This document shows, one piece after another, positions 11,400-23,393 of a stretch of DNA of 64,000 nt. Position numbers and translations under genes: made by a program. The DNA lies in NCBI GenBank assembly GCA_020631735.1, contig CM036197.1:45307880-45371879 (forward strand), written 5' to 3'. The stretch comes from Saccharum officinarum (lineage: Eukaryota; Streptophyta; Magnoliopsida; Poales; Poaceae). Below the pieces are notes generated by a model. The model had not been told where the DNA came from. It did no database searches and saw only the letters and a list, made by a program, of their open reading frames with translations. The number at the start of each line of letters is the position of its first letter. The first letter of the stretch is position 1.

Positions 11400-12600
11400 A
11401 AACCATTAGCGATGCAAAACAATTACTAGAAGAAATGGCAACAACATGGGAATTCCCAACGATGTTATCTCAAGTCAAGCCAACATATCCAAGGGGTCAG
11501 AGAAGATACAAGTAGCAGAAGTTTGGAAGAATATGAAATCAAATAAAGATGTTGATAATAAGGCATTGGGAGAGCAGGAACAATGTCACTGCTGTAAGCA
11601 TTATGAATTCCCTGTCTTCGAAACAAGTCTAATAAGGGGAAAGTCAAGGTGGATCCAAATTTTGAGATCAACATGGACAAGAAGAGAAAGGCAATCTCAT
11701 TAGAACCACTAGGGAAACCAATGAGCAAGCGAGTTCTACTACATTGTCACATGCAGCCCTGATCTCCTGTCAAACAAATCCAAACCCTGAAATAGTTAGA
11801 AGCCTCCCGCTAAAACTACTCCCCATGAAGTAGTCATAGATGGGTGGACAATTACCTATAAGGAGTATCAACCCCGAAAGGCCAAACAAGCTAAGAAACA
11901 AGCCAAAGGGACGAAGGTGAACTTATGGCCAGCAAGATAGCAGCATACCAAACCACAGTTCCGTGTAGATATGACATCACAAAAGATCCAGCTAAGAGAA
12001 AAGTTTATCATTGCCAGCAGGAAGGACATTATATCAAATCTTGCCACAGAAAGAATCAACAACAGCGAGACCCAGACAGGATGTCCAAAAGGAGCATGTG
12101 CAGGGAAATAAATTAAAGAGAAATTACATCCAGGGAAGGTTGAAACATGTGGATATTTTCCACCATTCCGGAGCTAAGGAGGTCGTGTTTGGATCAATTC
12201 CAGCAAGTTCAGGAAATGCCAAGGTTTTGTTTGACCCCAGTGCCTCACATTCGTTCATATCTAGACAATATGTAAAAGATCATAACATACTTATGCTTCC
12301 AAGGGGGAAAACAGTTATGGTTGAAACTCCAAGAGGTGAAATAAAGGCAGACCGCATGCCAAAAGTTAGTCCTTGACATAAAGGGGGTAAATTTTAAGGT
12401 AAACCTCATTGTTTTGGAATTAATGGGCATTGATGTTATCCTGGAATAGACTGGTTATCTACTTGTAAAGGAGTGATTGAGTTATGCCCAATGTTCAGTG
12501 TTTCTAACTACACTTTCAGGAAAGGATTGAGTATGAGGGTATTAAATCTATACCTGAGGATACCAGGTTGACCCATCTTAAGGTATGAGTTATAAGAATG
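11400..12600 (+). pseudogene. G3 gag and first protease-like domain, frameshifted
   Basis: Short frames on three phases together match G2 gag-protease: the knuckle region (YHCQQEGHYIKSC), the FDPSASHSFISRQYVKDH signature and the ILMLPRGKTVMVETPRG segment. Many single-base deletions relative to G1 and G2 (for example GATGTTATC for GATGCTTATC) break it. It cannot make a full protein as assembled. Confidence 0.75.
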
Positions 12601-13649
12601 GTAAAGAGAGATGCAGAGATTCAGATGTCCATATGAAGCAATAAGGAATGTAAGAGACGTTATCTACTCTGGATACTGCTACAATCACACCATGTTTAAG
12701 GAATAGGAGTTATGTGCGTAATAAAAACCGTTAGTAGCCAAGTTGAGTCGTCTTAAGTGTGGCTAATGAACATTTAAGTGTTTAGTTGTTTTGTGCTTAT
12801 GTTTATGCGAGTTGGAATTTTTAATGAGTGGAATGATCTCGTGGTTTTGACCATGATTCATTTAGTTATATGTATAAGGTATAAGGATTAATGAAATAAA
12901 TAGCTGGGTTTTGGTTATATCCTGCTTCTATATCTTGTCTTTCGGAGCAGCCTGTCTTTATCAACTTATATCTCTGTTCTTGGATGACCAAAAATCATGA
13001 GAAAATTCTGGACAAGAGTGGACTTCAACATCTCTCTCTAAATGCAAGAACTACCCTCATAGTTGTTTGGTTTGGGAGATACAAAAAGCATAAGGCAATG
13101 TATATGTGCTGTTCATAAACCTGGAACAGTTTCTGATAAGTATGTTTTCGACCAAAGTTAACTACAGAATCTGGAAGTGTTCTATAAGAAAGTTGCAGAG
13201 AATTTTATAAGTTTTCCATCGTGTAAACTACAGCTTCATTGGATTAACGGAGTAAGAGTTACAGCTTTTTTACTGCACTGCTGATTTTCTGCTCGTGAGA
13301 AATTTCAGATTTTTTATTCTTACCCATACACATGAGTATCATTGGGATGTCAGAACACTTTTTAGCTCATCTAGAAGGAGGGTTCAAGCTACCCTATTTA
13401 GTGTCTCTTATATTTAAGGGGGGTACCAATGTAAAGAAAGATTATTAAGATTGAACTCTTTAGTTGGAAGTATTGGTTAGTTCTCCATGATTGAGTTGCC
13501 ACTCTTGAGCAAAAATGTTCTGTGAACAAGGTTGATAATTTTGGATCCATGGAGACAAGAGTTGTCCTTTGGATAGTTCATGATTATGATCATCTATACT
13601 TGCTCGTGTTGCTGATGTTGGTCACTTGATGACAGGAAGTGTAGTGTCT

Positions 13650-14400
13650 CATGACTCAGGAGTCCTATATGACGTCTCGCACTAATATGTGGGAAAAGAT
13701 TGATGCTTCTGCCATTGAAGGATGTTATTGTATGATGAAGCCGAGCACTATCAAATAACAATGTTGAAGAGCAAGTTGGGAGTGAACTAAGTCAGAATCC
13801 ACAACAACGAAAGCGAAAAAGGAAAGCCCATAAGAAGCCTGTTCAAGGAAGCAAAGCGCAGCAAAACTATGTCAATGGAAGACTGAGCAATGTGGATATG
13901 GATAAAGTTCATGGAGTTACCAAAGTAGTGGGAGGTTATATTCAAGTAAGCTCAGTACAAGTTTTTTGGACCCTAGTGCTTCGCATTCTTTCATTTCCGC
14001 CGACATGGAAGAGACGTGCAAGATGGTGAAGTGTCCAATGAGGAGGCTTTTGCTAGTTCAACCCCAGTGGGAGAAATGCAGGCAGATCAGATATGCCCGA
14101 ATGTCAGTCCTGTCATAAACAAGGAAAAATTCACCGCGACACTCATTGTGTTGGAGTCACTTAAAATTCGCGTGGTTCTTGATAATGGATGGCTCTGTGC
14201 ACACAAAGGAGTGATTCATGGTACTCGGTGCACAATGCTCTTAGACAACACCGTCAGGGAAAAGAATTGAGTATCAAGGTGATCGAATTTTACCTGAGGG
14301 AGATGAGAATGACCAATTAGAAGATAGGTATACTGAGGGATAGCAAAGTGGACCATGAGTTTACTGGAGTCATAGCAGAGGAACAAATAACTTTGGAGAA
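13650..14400 (+). pseudogene. G3 second protease-like domain, frameshifted
   Basis: This matches the 265-residue second ORF of G1. A frame of 84 codons at 14016-14270 covers VGEMQADQICPNVS and the RVVLDNGWLCAHKGVI segment. The active-site-like DPSASHSF is just upstream in another frame. Several indels break it. Downstream it joins LTR sequence after the GAACAAATAACTTTGGAG segment. Confidence 0.7.
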
Positions 14401-14443
14401 GCTTTTAAGTTCGTTTAGATCAAGAGACCTCAGGCAAATGTTT

Positions 14444-15320
14444 GAGGACCTTTTCTAGCTTGTTAGAGGTATTCCTTCATGGCGTAAGAACGGCTTGACG
14501 AATCGGGTATAGTGCGGCCTCTGTCCTTATGTGTATAGGCTGCGCGTTATTGTGCCATTTGGAAGGGGGCTCTACATCTGTTTGCCGAGTGAATCTAATG
14601 CCCTAACTTGTTAGACGAACCTTTGAAAGGCTTCATAGTGAACCCTGCCGACCTTCCTTGGAAGTGGGTCAAGAGATTAGCTACCTCGGGCGAAAGGGTA
14701 AATCACGACTCACAGTGAAAGTGTACAACCTCTGCAGAGTGTAAAACTGTTATAACAGCCGTGCTCACGGTCACGAGTGGCCTTGGACCCTTACAGAATA
14801 AATGATGAACACTGATGATAATGATAACACTGATGATATTGATGTTCACTAATGATTATTGTTTCTTGCTATATTTTTCTCGTTTACATGATCATGAGGT
14901 TATTTGGGTTTATGGTAAACTTGTTGCTACTCAATTGCTAAAAGATGACATAATAAAAGCTATCGCAGTAAACCTGTGTCAAACCTTTTGAGCCACATGA
15001 ACCCCATGTTATATTTGTTGAGTTCAACATGGACTCACTCTTGCTATTCCCCACATCTCAGGAAGGGTACCAGACTGTTAGATTCTGGAATTGTTAGGCT
15101 TGTGATCAACCAGTTAGTTTGATCTAGAGTGAAGTCTACACCCGGTGTTTGGAGTTGTCTTTCCGCTGTGTTGCTCTTTAAGGTATATTTTATACTATTG
15201 TGTTATGTATATTAAGCATTTGTCTTTGATATTACACTTATCTGTGCTATCTGTGAGATTTGTCTTCTTTATTTCACATATGGTGTATGTCTGGTTTTGT
15301 CCTTAAAACCGGGTGTGACA
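14444..15320 (+). repeat. Truncated 3' LTR of G3
   Basis: Homologous to the last 0.8 kb of the G1 LTR and ending in the same GGGTGTGACA. A block at about 14476-14608 does not match G1 (25835-25920) although both sides do, so this LTR belongs to a variant subfamily or is recombinant. The following TAAAT would be the target duplication, but its partner is not visible. Confidence 0.75.
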
Positions 15321-15532
15321 TAAATATTGGGCTTTCTTCCATGAAGTAACTCATATGGGGTCTTCTCTAGCAATGGATGACAATATAGTCTATTGATGTA
15401 GTAGCAAGCGGTATTGATTGCTTCATCCCAAAATGATTGACTCACATTGTACTCATGAAGCATTGATCTAGCCATATCAAGCAATGTTCTATTCTTCCTC
15501 TCAACTAGGCCATTTGATTGTGGAGATATACT
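15321..15532 (-). pseudogene. pol: SIRE-2 integrase fragment stranded between G3 and G2
   Basis: Minus-strand translation gives the C-terminal end of the integrase core: [19 protein letters not shown] to TPYELLHGRKPNIY, including the third catalytic residue Glu (VERKN). It is nearly identical to 40366-40572 of the tandem array and continues at 35239 after G2, sharing the ATACT duplication. It shows that G2 landed in the SIRE array and that the array once extended further left. Confidence 0.9.
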
Positions 15533-18500
15533 TGTCACACCCGGTTTTAAGACAAAACCAGACATACACTATATGTGAAATAAAGAAGACAAATCTCACA
15601 TATAGCCACAAATAAGTGGAATATCAAAAGACAAATGCTTAATATACATAACACAATAGTATAAAATATACCTTAAAGAGCAATACAGCGGAAAGACAAC
15701 TCCGAACACCGGGTGTAGACCTCACTCCAGGATCAAACTAACTGGTTGATCACAAGCCTAACAATTCCAGAATCTAACAATCTGGTACCCTTCCTGAGAT
15801 GTGGGGAAATAGCAAGAGTGAGTCCATGTCGAACTCAACAAATATAACATGGGGTTCATGTGGCTCAAAAGGTTTGACACAGGTTTACTGCGATAGCTTT
15901 TATTATGTCATCTTTTAGCAATTGAGTAGCAACAAATTTACCATAAACCCAAATAACCTCATGATCATGTAAACGAGAATAATGTATAGCAAGAAACAAT
16001 AATCATTAGTGAGCATCAATATCATCAGTATTATCATTATCATCAGTGTTCATCATTTATTCTGTAAGGGTCCAAGGCCACTCGTGACCGTGAGCACGGC
16101 TGTTATAACAGTTTTACACTCTGCAGAGGTTGTACACTTTCACTGTGAGTCATGATTACCCATATGCCCGGGATCGCGACTCCCAAAACACTTCCAAGGT
16201 GAGCAGGCAAGGAATCACTATGAAGCCTTTCAAAGGTTCGTCTAACAAGTTAGGGCCGCTAGGTTTCCGGAGTCAGTCCGTGTGATACACCACGCAGGGA
16301 TCCACAGTCTGCTCTACCCCATTTGCGCCACAAGGGTAACCTCTAACAAGCTAGAAAAAGTCCTCATACTGAGCTAAAGCCAGAGCCATATAGCCCTCAC
16401 AGTTGTACTGTAAGTCCCGGATGTTCGCTTACAGATAAGTCCTTAGGGAGAGAAACTAGAGCACCATAAAAACAACCAAATATGCTCTAGCCCTCTTGAG
16501 CCATATTGCTTTAAAGCATCATTTAAACGTTTATTGCATATATCATTAGTCAAGTTACAGATCATGGTTATTTATCTCGAGCACTAGCATAAATACTACC
16601 CAATGCAATTGTCCCATGGGTGTCAAGGTACAAGATACAAAAGCTAGGATATCCTTAATGGTAACAAGATAGACACATGCATATGAATTAAGTATATTAA
16701 AGATGAATAGGAAACAAGGATAATCCCATGCTATACTTGCCTTAAACACCGATCCTTCGGTAAGCTTTAATCTTCAACGTTCTTCTTCTTCTTCTTGGTA
16801 ACCTCGTATATCTCACCGACTGGACTTGATCAATAAATCATCACACACACATCGAGCAATCATACACGAAGCAAACAATAGATCTAAATTAGAACAGTAC
16901 ATCAAACATAAAATTAAGATGAAAAGTTTGTAGAACGAATCTACGTCTCGCTACGAATACACAGACGCGAAAAGCACACTAATCAGAGCTACGGTTGAAA
17001 AGATACATCTACCGAAAGATTTGCTCATAGAAAAAAAATATAAAACTATTAGTTTCATGTGTTTTATATATAAGATATTTTATAAATACTATATACGGAA
17101 TTAAGTCAAATTTAGATTCAAATTATGAAACTAAAGTAAAACAAATTATATTTTATTTACAAAACCCAGTTGCATAATTATTAATCAGGATATGATTTAA
17201 ACAAGATTTACTTTATTAAAGTAATAGATTAAATCTTACGTTGGAACTTAAAGATAGAAAACCTAACCAACAGTAATACTAACAGTATAACAAGTTTGTA
17301 AAACTCTTCTACACGTTACTACGATCACATAGATATAAAGATCACGAAATTTGGATTTAAAACGTAAAAGTTATGAATTTTCTAAGATTTCCTATAGATA
17401 AATAATTACTTTAATATAAACTCGAAAATAAATTATCTCAAACCTACTGTACAGTTCTATCATCATGTAGAGCTCTCAAATACGAATCTAACGCAATTTG
17501 AATGGATCAAATCGGACTTAAAACGGATAATTTATAACTAAAACAAACTCAGTGGCAAAACTGTAAATATCAGAAAACGTATTTTTCTTTTTCCGAAACG
17601 AATTACGTTTTCAACTAATCAAAGCGTATTCCACCGTTTTACGTTTTGGACCGCGGGTTACAAACTCAGAAACCTCAGGGTCTCTTTTACAAAAATACAC
17701 GCGAATCGTATCGTCTAATGTGATCCGTCCGATTCAAAATGAACGGACGAGATTGAATCGGGGAGAGAGAAAAAGAGAAAGCCGGCGGCCACAGTGAATC
17801 CGGCGGCGGCGCCATGGCCGGACGAAGCCGAGCTCGCCGGAGCTTGCGAAGAAGACCCTCCGAGCACCAAACGCCGAACCGAAAGCACCAAAGAAGAGCA
17901 CATCACCGCGACCTTACCCCGCGCGAAAACGAGACCGAGGAGCAACCGGAGGGCGGCGGCTAGCTCGGCAAGGCGGCGGTGGAGGCGGAGCTCGTGGCGA
18001 GCCAACCCTAGGCGGTCTTGGCTGCGGAAAAAGGTGGGATGAGGAGCACGGAGGGCGAGGGCTCCGTTTTATAGCTCCCAAGCATCACCGGTTATGGAAA
18101 GGAGGGAGATTCGAAGATCGAATCGGATCGGTTGAGGAAAGGAAAGAAGAATCCCGCCGGCGACGGGAGGAAGAAGAAAGGAAAGTGGAAGACAGCCACT
18201 GACAAGCGGGTCCCACATGTCGGTGACACCAGGCGAACGCGGGCGCGCGTGCGGGAATCAAGCTGGCGGGCCGCTGGCCGGCTCGGCCCAAGGGACGCGA
18301 CGCGCGCGGGGAGAAGGAGGGGACTGGGCCGCGGCTTAGCAGGCGAGCTCAGCTGAGGGAGAAAAACGGCCCGGTAAGAAAAATCCTTTTCTTTTTCTTT
18401 TCCAATTTTTCAAATCCATTTTTCAAATGATTTTCAAATCAAATTTGAATTTGATTTAAACCACTCAATACAAAAACTCCAAATGCAGCAGCATGAATGC

Positions 18501-18633
18501 TCAATCATGTTTCTACCCTTATATTTGATTTTAAATTTATAAAATTATTCTTATTCTAAATTTTCATGCTCACAAAAATATAAAAATCATATTTTTCCTA
18601 TTTTTCATTTCTTCAAAATTTCAGGGTGTTACA
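15533..18633 (-). repeat. G2 3' LTR (3,101 bp)
   Basis: It runs from TGTCACACCCGG to GGGTGTTACA as displayed, i.e. TGTAACACCC to GGGTGTGACA on the coding strand. It lacks a segment of about 125 bp present in the G1 LTR at 24837-24961, which in G1 is flanked by the direct repeat GTTTAAATCATATC. It differs from the other G2 LTR mostly by single-base indels in homopolymers. A TATAAAA core promoter (minus strand) lies near 18068-18074. Confidence 0.92.
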
Positions 18634-18971
18634 ATTCTACCCCCTTAAGATGAATCTCGTCCCGAGATTCGGAAGATGATGACAAAAGAGATAATGACAC
18701 TTTGTCTTTATTCGATCCTCATTTTACCAATTACATCTTTCGTTGAGAGTCATGAGGCAATTTCTCATATCCTGACTGACTAATCTGCCTAAACATGATC
18801 ATCTCTCCTATTGAGCTCCTCCAAAGTTATTTGTTCCTCTGCTATGACTTCTGTAAACTCATGGTCCACTTTGCTATCCTTGGTGTACCTATCTTCTAAT
18901 TGATCATTCTCGTCTCCCTCAGGTAAAAGTCGACCACCTTGATACTCAATTCTTTTCCCTGACGGTGTTGT

Positions 18972-19586
18972 TTAGAGCATTGTGCACCGAGTACCATGAA
19001 TCACTCCTTTGTGTGCACAGAGCCATCCATTACCAAGAACCACGCGAATTTTAAGTGACTCCAACACAATGAGTGTCGCGGTGAAGTTTTCCTTGTTTAT
19101 GACAAGACTGACATTCGGGCATATCTGATCTGCCTGCATTTCTCCCACTGGGGTTTGAACTAGCAAAGGCCTCCTCATTGGACACTTCACCATCTTGCAC
19201 GTCTCTACCATGTAGGCAGAAATGAAAGAATGCGAAGCACTAGGGTCAAATAAAGCAAAAACTTGTACTGAGCTTACTTGAATATAACCTCCCACTGCTT
19301 TGGTAACTCCATGAATTTTATCCATATCCACATTGCTCAGTCTTCCATTGACATAGTTTTGCTGCGCTTGGCTTCCTTGAGCAGGCTTCTTATGGGCTTT
19401 CCTTTTTCGCTTTCGTTGTTGTGGATTCTGACTTAGTTCACTCCCAACTTGCTCTTCAACATTGTTGTTTTGATAGTGCTCGGCTTCATCATACCCATAA
19501 CATCCTTCAATGGCAGAAACATCAATCTTTTCCCACATATCAGTGCGAGACTTCATATAGGGCTCCTGAGTCATGAGACACGACAC
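18972..19586 (-). CDS. G2 second retropepsin-like protein (204 aa)
   Basis: The N-terminal half is charged and ends in a basic block (QQRKRKRKAHKK). The C-terminal half resembles a Ty3 retropepsin: FALFDPSASHSFIS, then VQTPVGEM, ICPNVS, and a degenerate GNGWL where active gypsy proteases have a G-x-DWL element. It aligns over its length with the first protease-like domain of the same element, so it arose by duplication or capture. The catalytic Asp is kept, but the usual D-S/T-G reads D-P-S, so activity is doubtful. G1 has a 265-residue version; here a base change or indel at the TAA near 18972 removes the tail. Its first in-frame ATG is a few codons inside the open frame. Confidence 0.8.
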   Translation of the reverse strand: MSCLMTQEPYMKSRTDMWEKIDVSAIEGCYGYDEAEHYQNNNVEEQVGSELSQNPQQRKRKRKAHKKPAQGSQAQQNYVNGRLSNVDMDKIHGVTKAVGGYIQVSSVQVFALFDPSASHSFISAYMVETCKMVKCPMRRPLLVQTPVGEMQADQICPNVSLVINKENFTATLIVLESLKIRVVLGNGWLCAHKGVIHGTRCTML

Positions 19587-20668
19587 TTCCTGTCATCAAG
19601 TGACCAACATCAGCAATCACGAGCAAGTATAGATGATCATAATCATGAACTATCCAAAAGGACAACTCTTGTCTCCATGGATCCAGAATTATCAACCTTG
19701 TATATAGACATTTCTTGCTTGAGAGTAGCAACTCAATTATGGAGACTAACCAATACTTCCAACTAAAGAGTTCAATCTTAATAATCCTTCTTTACATTGG
19801 CTACCCCCCTTAAAATAAGAGACACTAAATAGGGTAACTTTGAACCTTTTTCTTCTAGATGAGCTACTTAGCATAAAAGTGTTCTGACATCCCAATAATA
19901 CTCTTGTGCATGGGTAAGAACAAGAAATCTGAAATTTCGCACGAGCAGAAAATCAGCAGTGCAGTAAAACAGCTGTAACTCTCATTCTGTTAATCCAATG
20001 AAACTGTAGTTTACACCGATGGAAAACTTATAAAATTCTCTGCAACTTTCTTATAGAACACACTTCCAGATTCTGTAGTTAACTTGACCGAAAACAACAC
20101 ATAACAGATTCTGTTCCAGGTTTCAGACAGCACAGTTGCATCGTCTTGTGATTTTTGTATCTCCCAATCCAAAATAGCTATGAGGGTAGTTCTTGCATTT
20201 AGAGAGAGATGTTGAAGTCCACTCTTGTCCAGAATTTTCTCATGATTTTTGGTCTTTCAAGAACAGAGATATAAGTTGATAAAGACAGGCTGCTCCGAAA
20301 GACAAGATATAGAAAGCAGGAGATAACCAAAACCCAGCTATTTATTTCATTAATCCTTATACCTTATACATATAAACTAAATGAAATCATGGTCAAAACC
20401 CACGAGATTATTCCACTCATTACAAAATTCCAACTCAAGCATAAACATAAGCACAAAACAACTAAACACTTAAATGTTCATTAGCCACACATTAAGACGA
20501 CTCAACTTGGCTACTAACGGTTTTATTACACGGGACATAACTCCTATTCCTTAAACATGGTGTGATTGTAGCAGTATCCAGAGTAGATAACGTCTCTTAC
20601 ATTCCTTATTGCTTTATATGGACATCTGAATCTCTGCATCTCTCTTTACCATTCTTATAACTCATACC
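19587..20668 (-). other. G2 non-coding middle region
   Basis: About 1.1 kb separates the two ORFs of G2 and is shared with G1 (28103-29181) and G3. I find no reading frame with recognisable domains. It holds a purine/pyrimidine tract (about 19800, CCCCCCTTAAAATAAG) resembling an internal polypurine tract, consistent with the region being a former 3' end or recombination seam. Confidence 0.55.
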
Positions 20669-21850
20669 TTAAGATGGGTCAACCTGGCATCCCTCAGGTA
20701 TAGATTTAATACCCTCATACTTAATCCTTTCTCCTGAAAGTGTAGTTAGAAACACTGAACATTGGACATACTCAATCACTCCTTTACAAGTAGATAACCA
20801 GTCTATTCCAAGGATAACATCAATGCCCATTAATTCCAAAACAATGAGGTTTACCTTAAAATTTACCCCCTTTATGTCAAGACTAACTTTTGGGCATACA
20901 CGGTCTGCCTTTATTTCACCTCTTGGAGTTTCAACCATAACTGTTTTCCCCCTTGGAAGCATAAGTATGTTATGATCTTTTACATATTGTCTAGATATGA
21001 ACGAATGTGAGGCACTGGGGTCAAACAAAACCTTGGCATTTCCTGAACTTACTGGAATTGATCCAAACACGACCTCCTTAGCTCCGGGAATGGTAGAAAT
21101 ATCCACATGTTTCAACCTTCCATGGATATAATTTCTCTTTAATTTATTTCCCTGCACATGCTCCTTTTGGACATCCTGTCCTGGGTCTTGCTGTTGTTGA
21201 TTCTTCTGTGGGCAAGATTTGATATAATGTCCTTCCTGCTGGCAATGATAACACTTTCTCTTAGCTGGATCTTTTGTGATGTCATACTCCAAGGAACTGT
21301 TGTTTGGTATGTTGCTATCTTGCTGGCCATAAAAGTTCACCTTCGTCCCTTTGGCTTGTTTCCTAGCTTGTTTGGCCTTTCGGGGTTGATACTCCTTATA
21401 GGTAATTGTCCATCCATCTATGACTACTTCATGGGGAGTAGTTTTAGCGGGAGGGACTTCTAACTCTTCAGGGTTTAGATTTGTTTGACAGGGGATCAGG
21501 GCTGCATGTGACAATGTAGTATAACTCGCTTGCTCATTGCTTTCCACTAGTGGTTCTAATGAGATTGCCTTTCTCTTCTTGTCCATGTTGTTCTCAAAAT
21601 TTGGATCCACCTTGACTTTCCCCTTATTAGACTCATTTCGAAGACAGGGAAAACCATAATGCTTACAGCAGTGACATTGTTCCTGCTCTCCAAATGCCTT
21701 ATTATCAACATCTTTATTGGATTTCATATTCTTCCAAGCTTCTACTACTTGTATCTTCTCTGACCCCTTGGATATGTTGGCTTGACCTTGAGATAAGCAT
21801 CGTTGAGAATTCCCATGTTGAGCCATTTCTTCTAGTAATTGATTTTGCAT
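20669..21850 (-). CDS. gag: G2 gag with fused retropepsin-like domain (about 393 aa)
   Basis: I choose the ATG at 21848-21850 (MQNQLLEEMAQHGNSQ) because codons upstream only extend through non-ATG sequence. The middle contains a CCHC knuckle, CYHCQQEGHYIKSC, that binds RNA. The C-terminal third is a Ty3-type retropepsin fold: VLFDPSASHSFIS, VETPRGEIKAD, and GIDVILGIDWL, a hallmark of gypsy proteases. The active-site triplet is D-P-S instead of D-S/T-G. The capsid domain expected before the knuckle is short or missing. This is the only one of the three copies with an unbroken frame. Confidence 0.85.
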   Translation of the reverse strand: MQNQLLEEMAQHGNSQRCLSQGQANISKGSEKIQVVEAWKNMKSNKDVDNKAFGEQEQCHCCKHYGFPCLRNESNKGKVKVDPNFENNMDKKRKAISLEPLVESNEQASYTTLSHAALIPCQTNLNPEELEVPPAKTTPHEVVIDGWTITYKEYQPRKAKQARKQAKGTKVNFYGQQDSNIPNNSSLEYDITKDPAKRKCYHCQQEGHYIKSCPQKNQQQQDPGQDVQKEHVQGNKLKRNYIHGRLKHVDISTIPGAKEVVFGSIPVSSGNAKVLFDPSASHSFISRQYVKDHNILMLPRGKTVMVETPRGEIKADRVCPKVSLDIKGVNFKVNLIVLELMGIDVILGIDWLSTCKGVIEYVQCSVFLTTLSGERIKYEGIKSIPEGCQVDPS

Positions 21851-22116
21851 CGCTAATGGTTTCTTGTCAAAAGTGAGCAAGAGCGACACAATTCAGTCCT
21901 CTTAACCTCTGAAATCCATAGTCTTCTCGTCACGAGCCGTCTAATAGACAAGGAGAAAAGGTTCAAAATAGAGACAAGGTTTTTATAACAGAACGGGGAT
22001 AGAATTAAGCATAACTTTGAGAAAATAACAAAGTTAAAGAGAAGCAAGAAATAGGCAACAATGAGAACATGCTAAACGTCCAGTTCTAACTAGGCTTGCG
22101 TCCTACAGTCAGCATT

Positions 22117-22130
22117 GCTCCGATACCAAT
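22117..22130 (-). other. G2 primer binding site
   Basis: On the minus strand, ATTGGTATCGGAGC lies immediately inside the 5' LTR. It is one base away from TGGTATCAGAGC, the complement of the 3' end of initiator methionine tRNA used by most plant LTR elements (present unchanged in G1). Confidence 0.8.
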
Positions 22131-22131
22131 C

Positions 22132-23393
22132 TGTCACACCCGGTTTTAAGGACAAAACCAGACATACACTATATGTGAAATAAAGAAGACAAATCTCACA
22201 TATAGCCACAAATAAGTGGAATATCAAAAGACAAATGCTTAATATACATAACACAATAGTATAAAATATACCTTAAAGAGCAATACAGCGGAAAGACAAC
22301 TCCGAACACCGGGTGTAGACCTCACTCCAGGATCAAACTAACTGGTTGATCACAAGCCTAACAATTCCAGAATCTAACAATCTGGTACCCTTCCTGAGAT
22401 GTGGGGAAATAGCAAGAGTGAGTCCATGTCGAACTCAACAAATATAACATGGGGTTCATGTGGCTCAAAAGGTTTGACACAGGTTTACTGCGATAGCTTT
22501 TATTATGTCATCTTTTAGCAATTGAGTAGCAACAAATTTACCATAAACCCAAATAACCTCATGATCATGTAAACGAGAATAATGTATAGCAAGAAACAAT
22601 AATCATTAGTGAGCATCAATATCATCAGTATTATCATTATCATCAGTGTTCATCATTTATTCTGTAAGGGTCCAAGGCCACTCGTGACCGTGAGCACGGC
22701 TGTTATAACAGTTTTACACTCTGCAGAGGTTGTACACTTTCACTGTGAGTCATGATTACCCATATGCCCGGGATCGCGACTCCCAAAACACTTCCAAGGT
22801 GAGCAGGCAAGGAATCACTATGAAGCCTTTCAAAGGTTCGTCTAACAAGTTAGGGCCGCTAGGTTTCCGGAGTCAGTCCGTGTGATACACCACGCAGGGA
22901 TCCACAGTCTGCTCTACCCCATTTGCGCCACAAGGGTAACCTCTAACAAGCTAGAAAAAGTCCTCATACTGAGCTAAAGCCAGAGCCATATAGCCCTCAC
23001 AGTTGTACTGTAAGTCCCGGATGTTCGCTTACAGATAAGTCCTTAGGGAGAGAAACTAGAGCACCATAAAAACAACCAAATATGCTCTAGCCCTCTTGAG
23101 CCATATTGCTTTAAAGCATCATTTAAACGTTTATTGCATATATCATTAGTCAAGTTACAGATCATGGTTATTTATCTCGAGCACTAGCATAAATACTACC
23201 CAATGCAATTGTCCCATGGGTGTCAAGGTACAAGATACAAAAGCTAGGATATCCTTAATGGTAACAAGATAGACACATGCATATGAATTAAGTATATTAA
23301 AGATGAATAGGAAACAAGGATAATCCCATGCTATACTTGCCTTAAACACCGATCGTTCGGTAAGCTTTAATCTTCAACGTTCTTCTTCTTCTT
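22132..23393 (-). repeat. G2 5' LTR, U5-side piece
   Basis: Essentially identical to 15533-16790 (offset about 6,600 bp), interrupted at the TTCTT target site of G1. The remainder of the LTR resumes at 33390. Confidence 0.93.

Larger units (their letters stand above)
11400..15320 (+). mobile_element. G3: degenerate copy of the non-autonomous Ty3-like G family
   Basis: Collinear with the interior of G1 (26911-29950): gag with a CCHC knuckle, first protease-like domain, non-coding middle, second protease-like domain. It then jumps directly to the 3' part of an LTR that ends AAAACCGGGTGTGACA at 15320. The polypurine tract and roughly the first 2.4 kb of the 3' LTR are missing. The copy differs from G1 by many 1-bp indels. 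Its 5' end is in the gap. It abuts SIRE integrase sequence at 15321, so it probably inserted in the same SIRE copy as G2. Confidence 0.8.

Noticed and set aside
17715..18356. GC-rich open frames inside the G2 and G1 LTRs (also 23569-24318, 30314-31063, 34313-35063)
   Set aside because: Present on both strands in every LTR copy, broken by 1-bp differences between sister LTRs, with no recognised domain; treated as LTR sequence.
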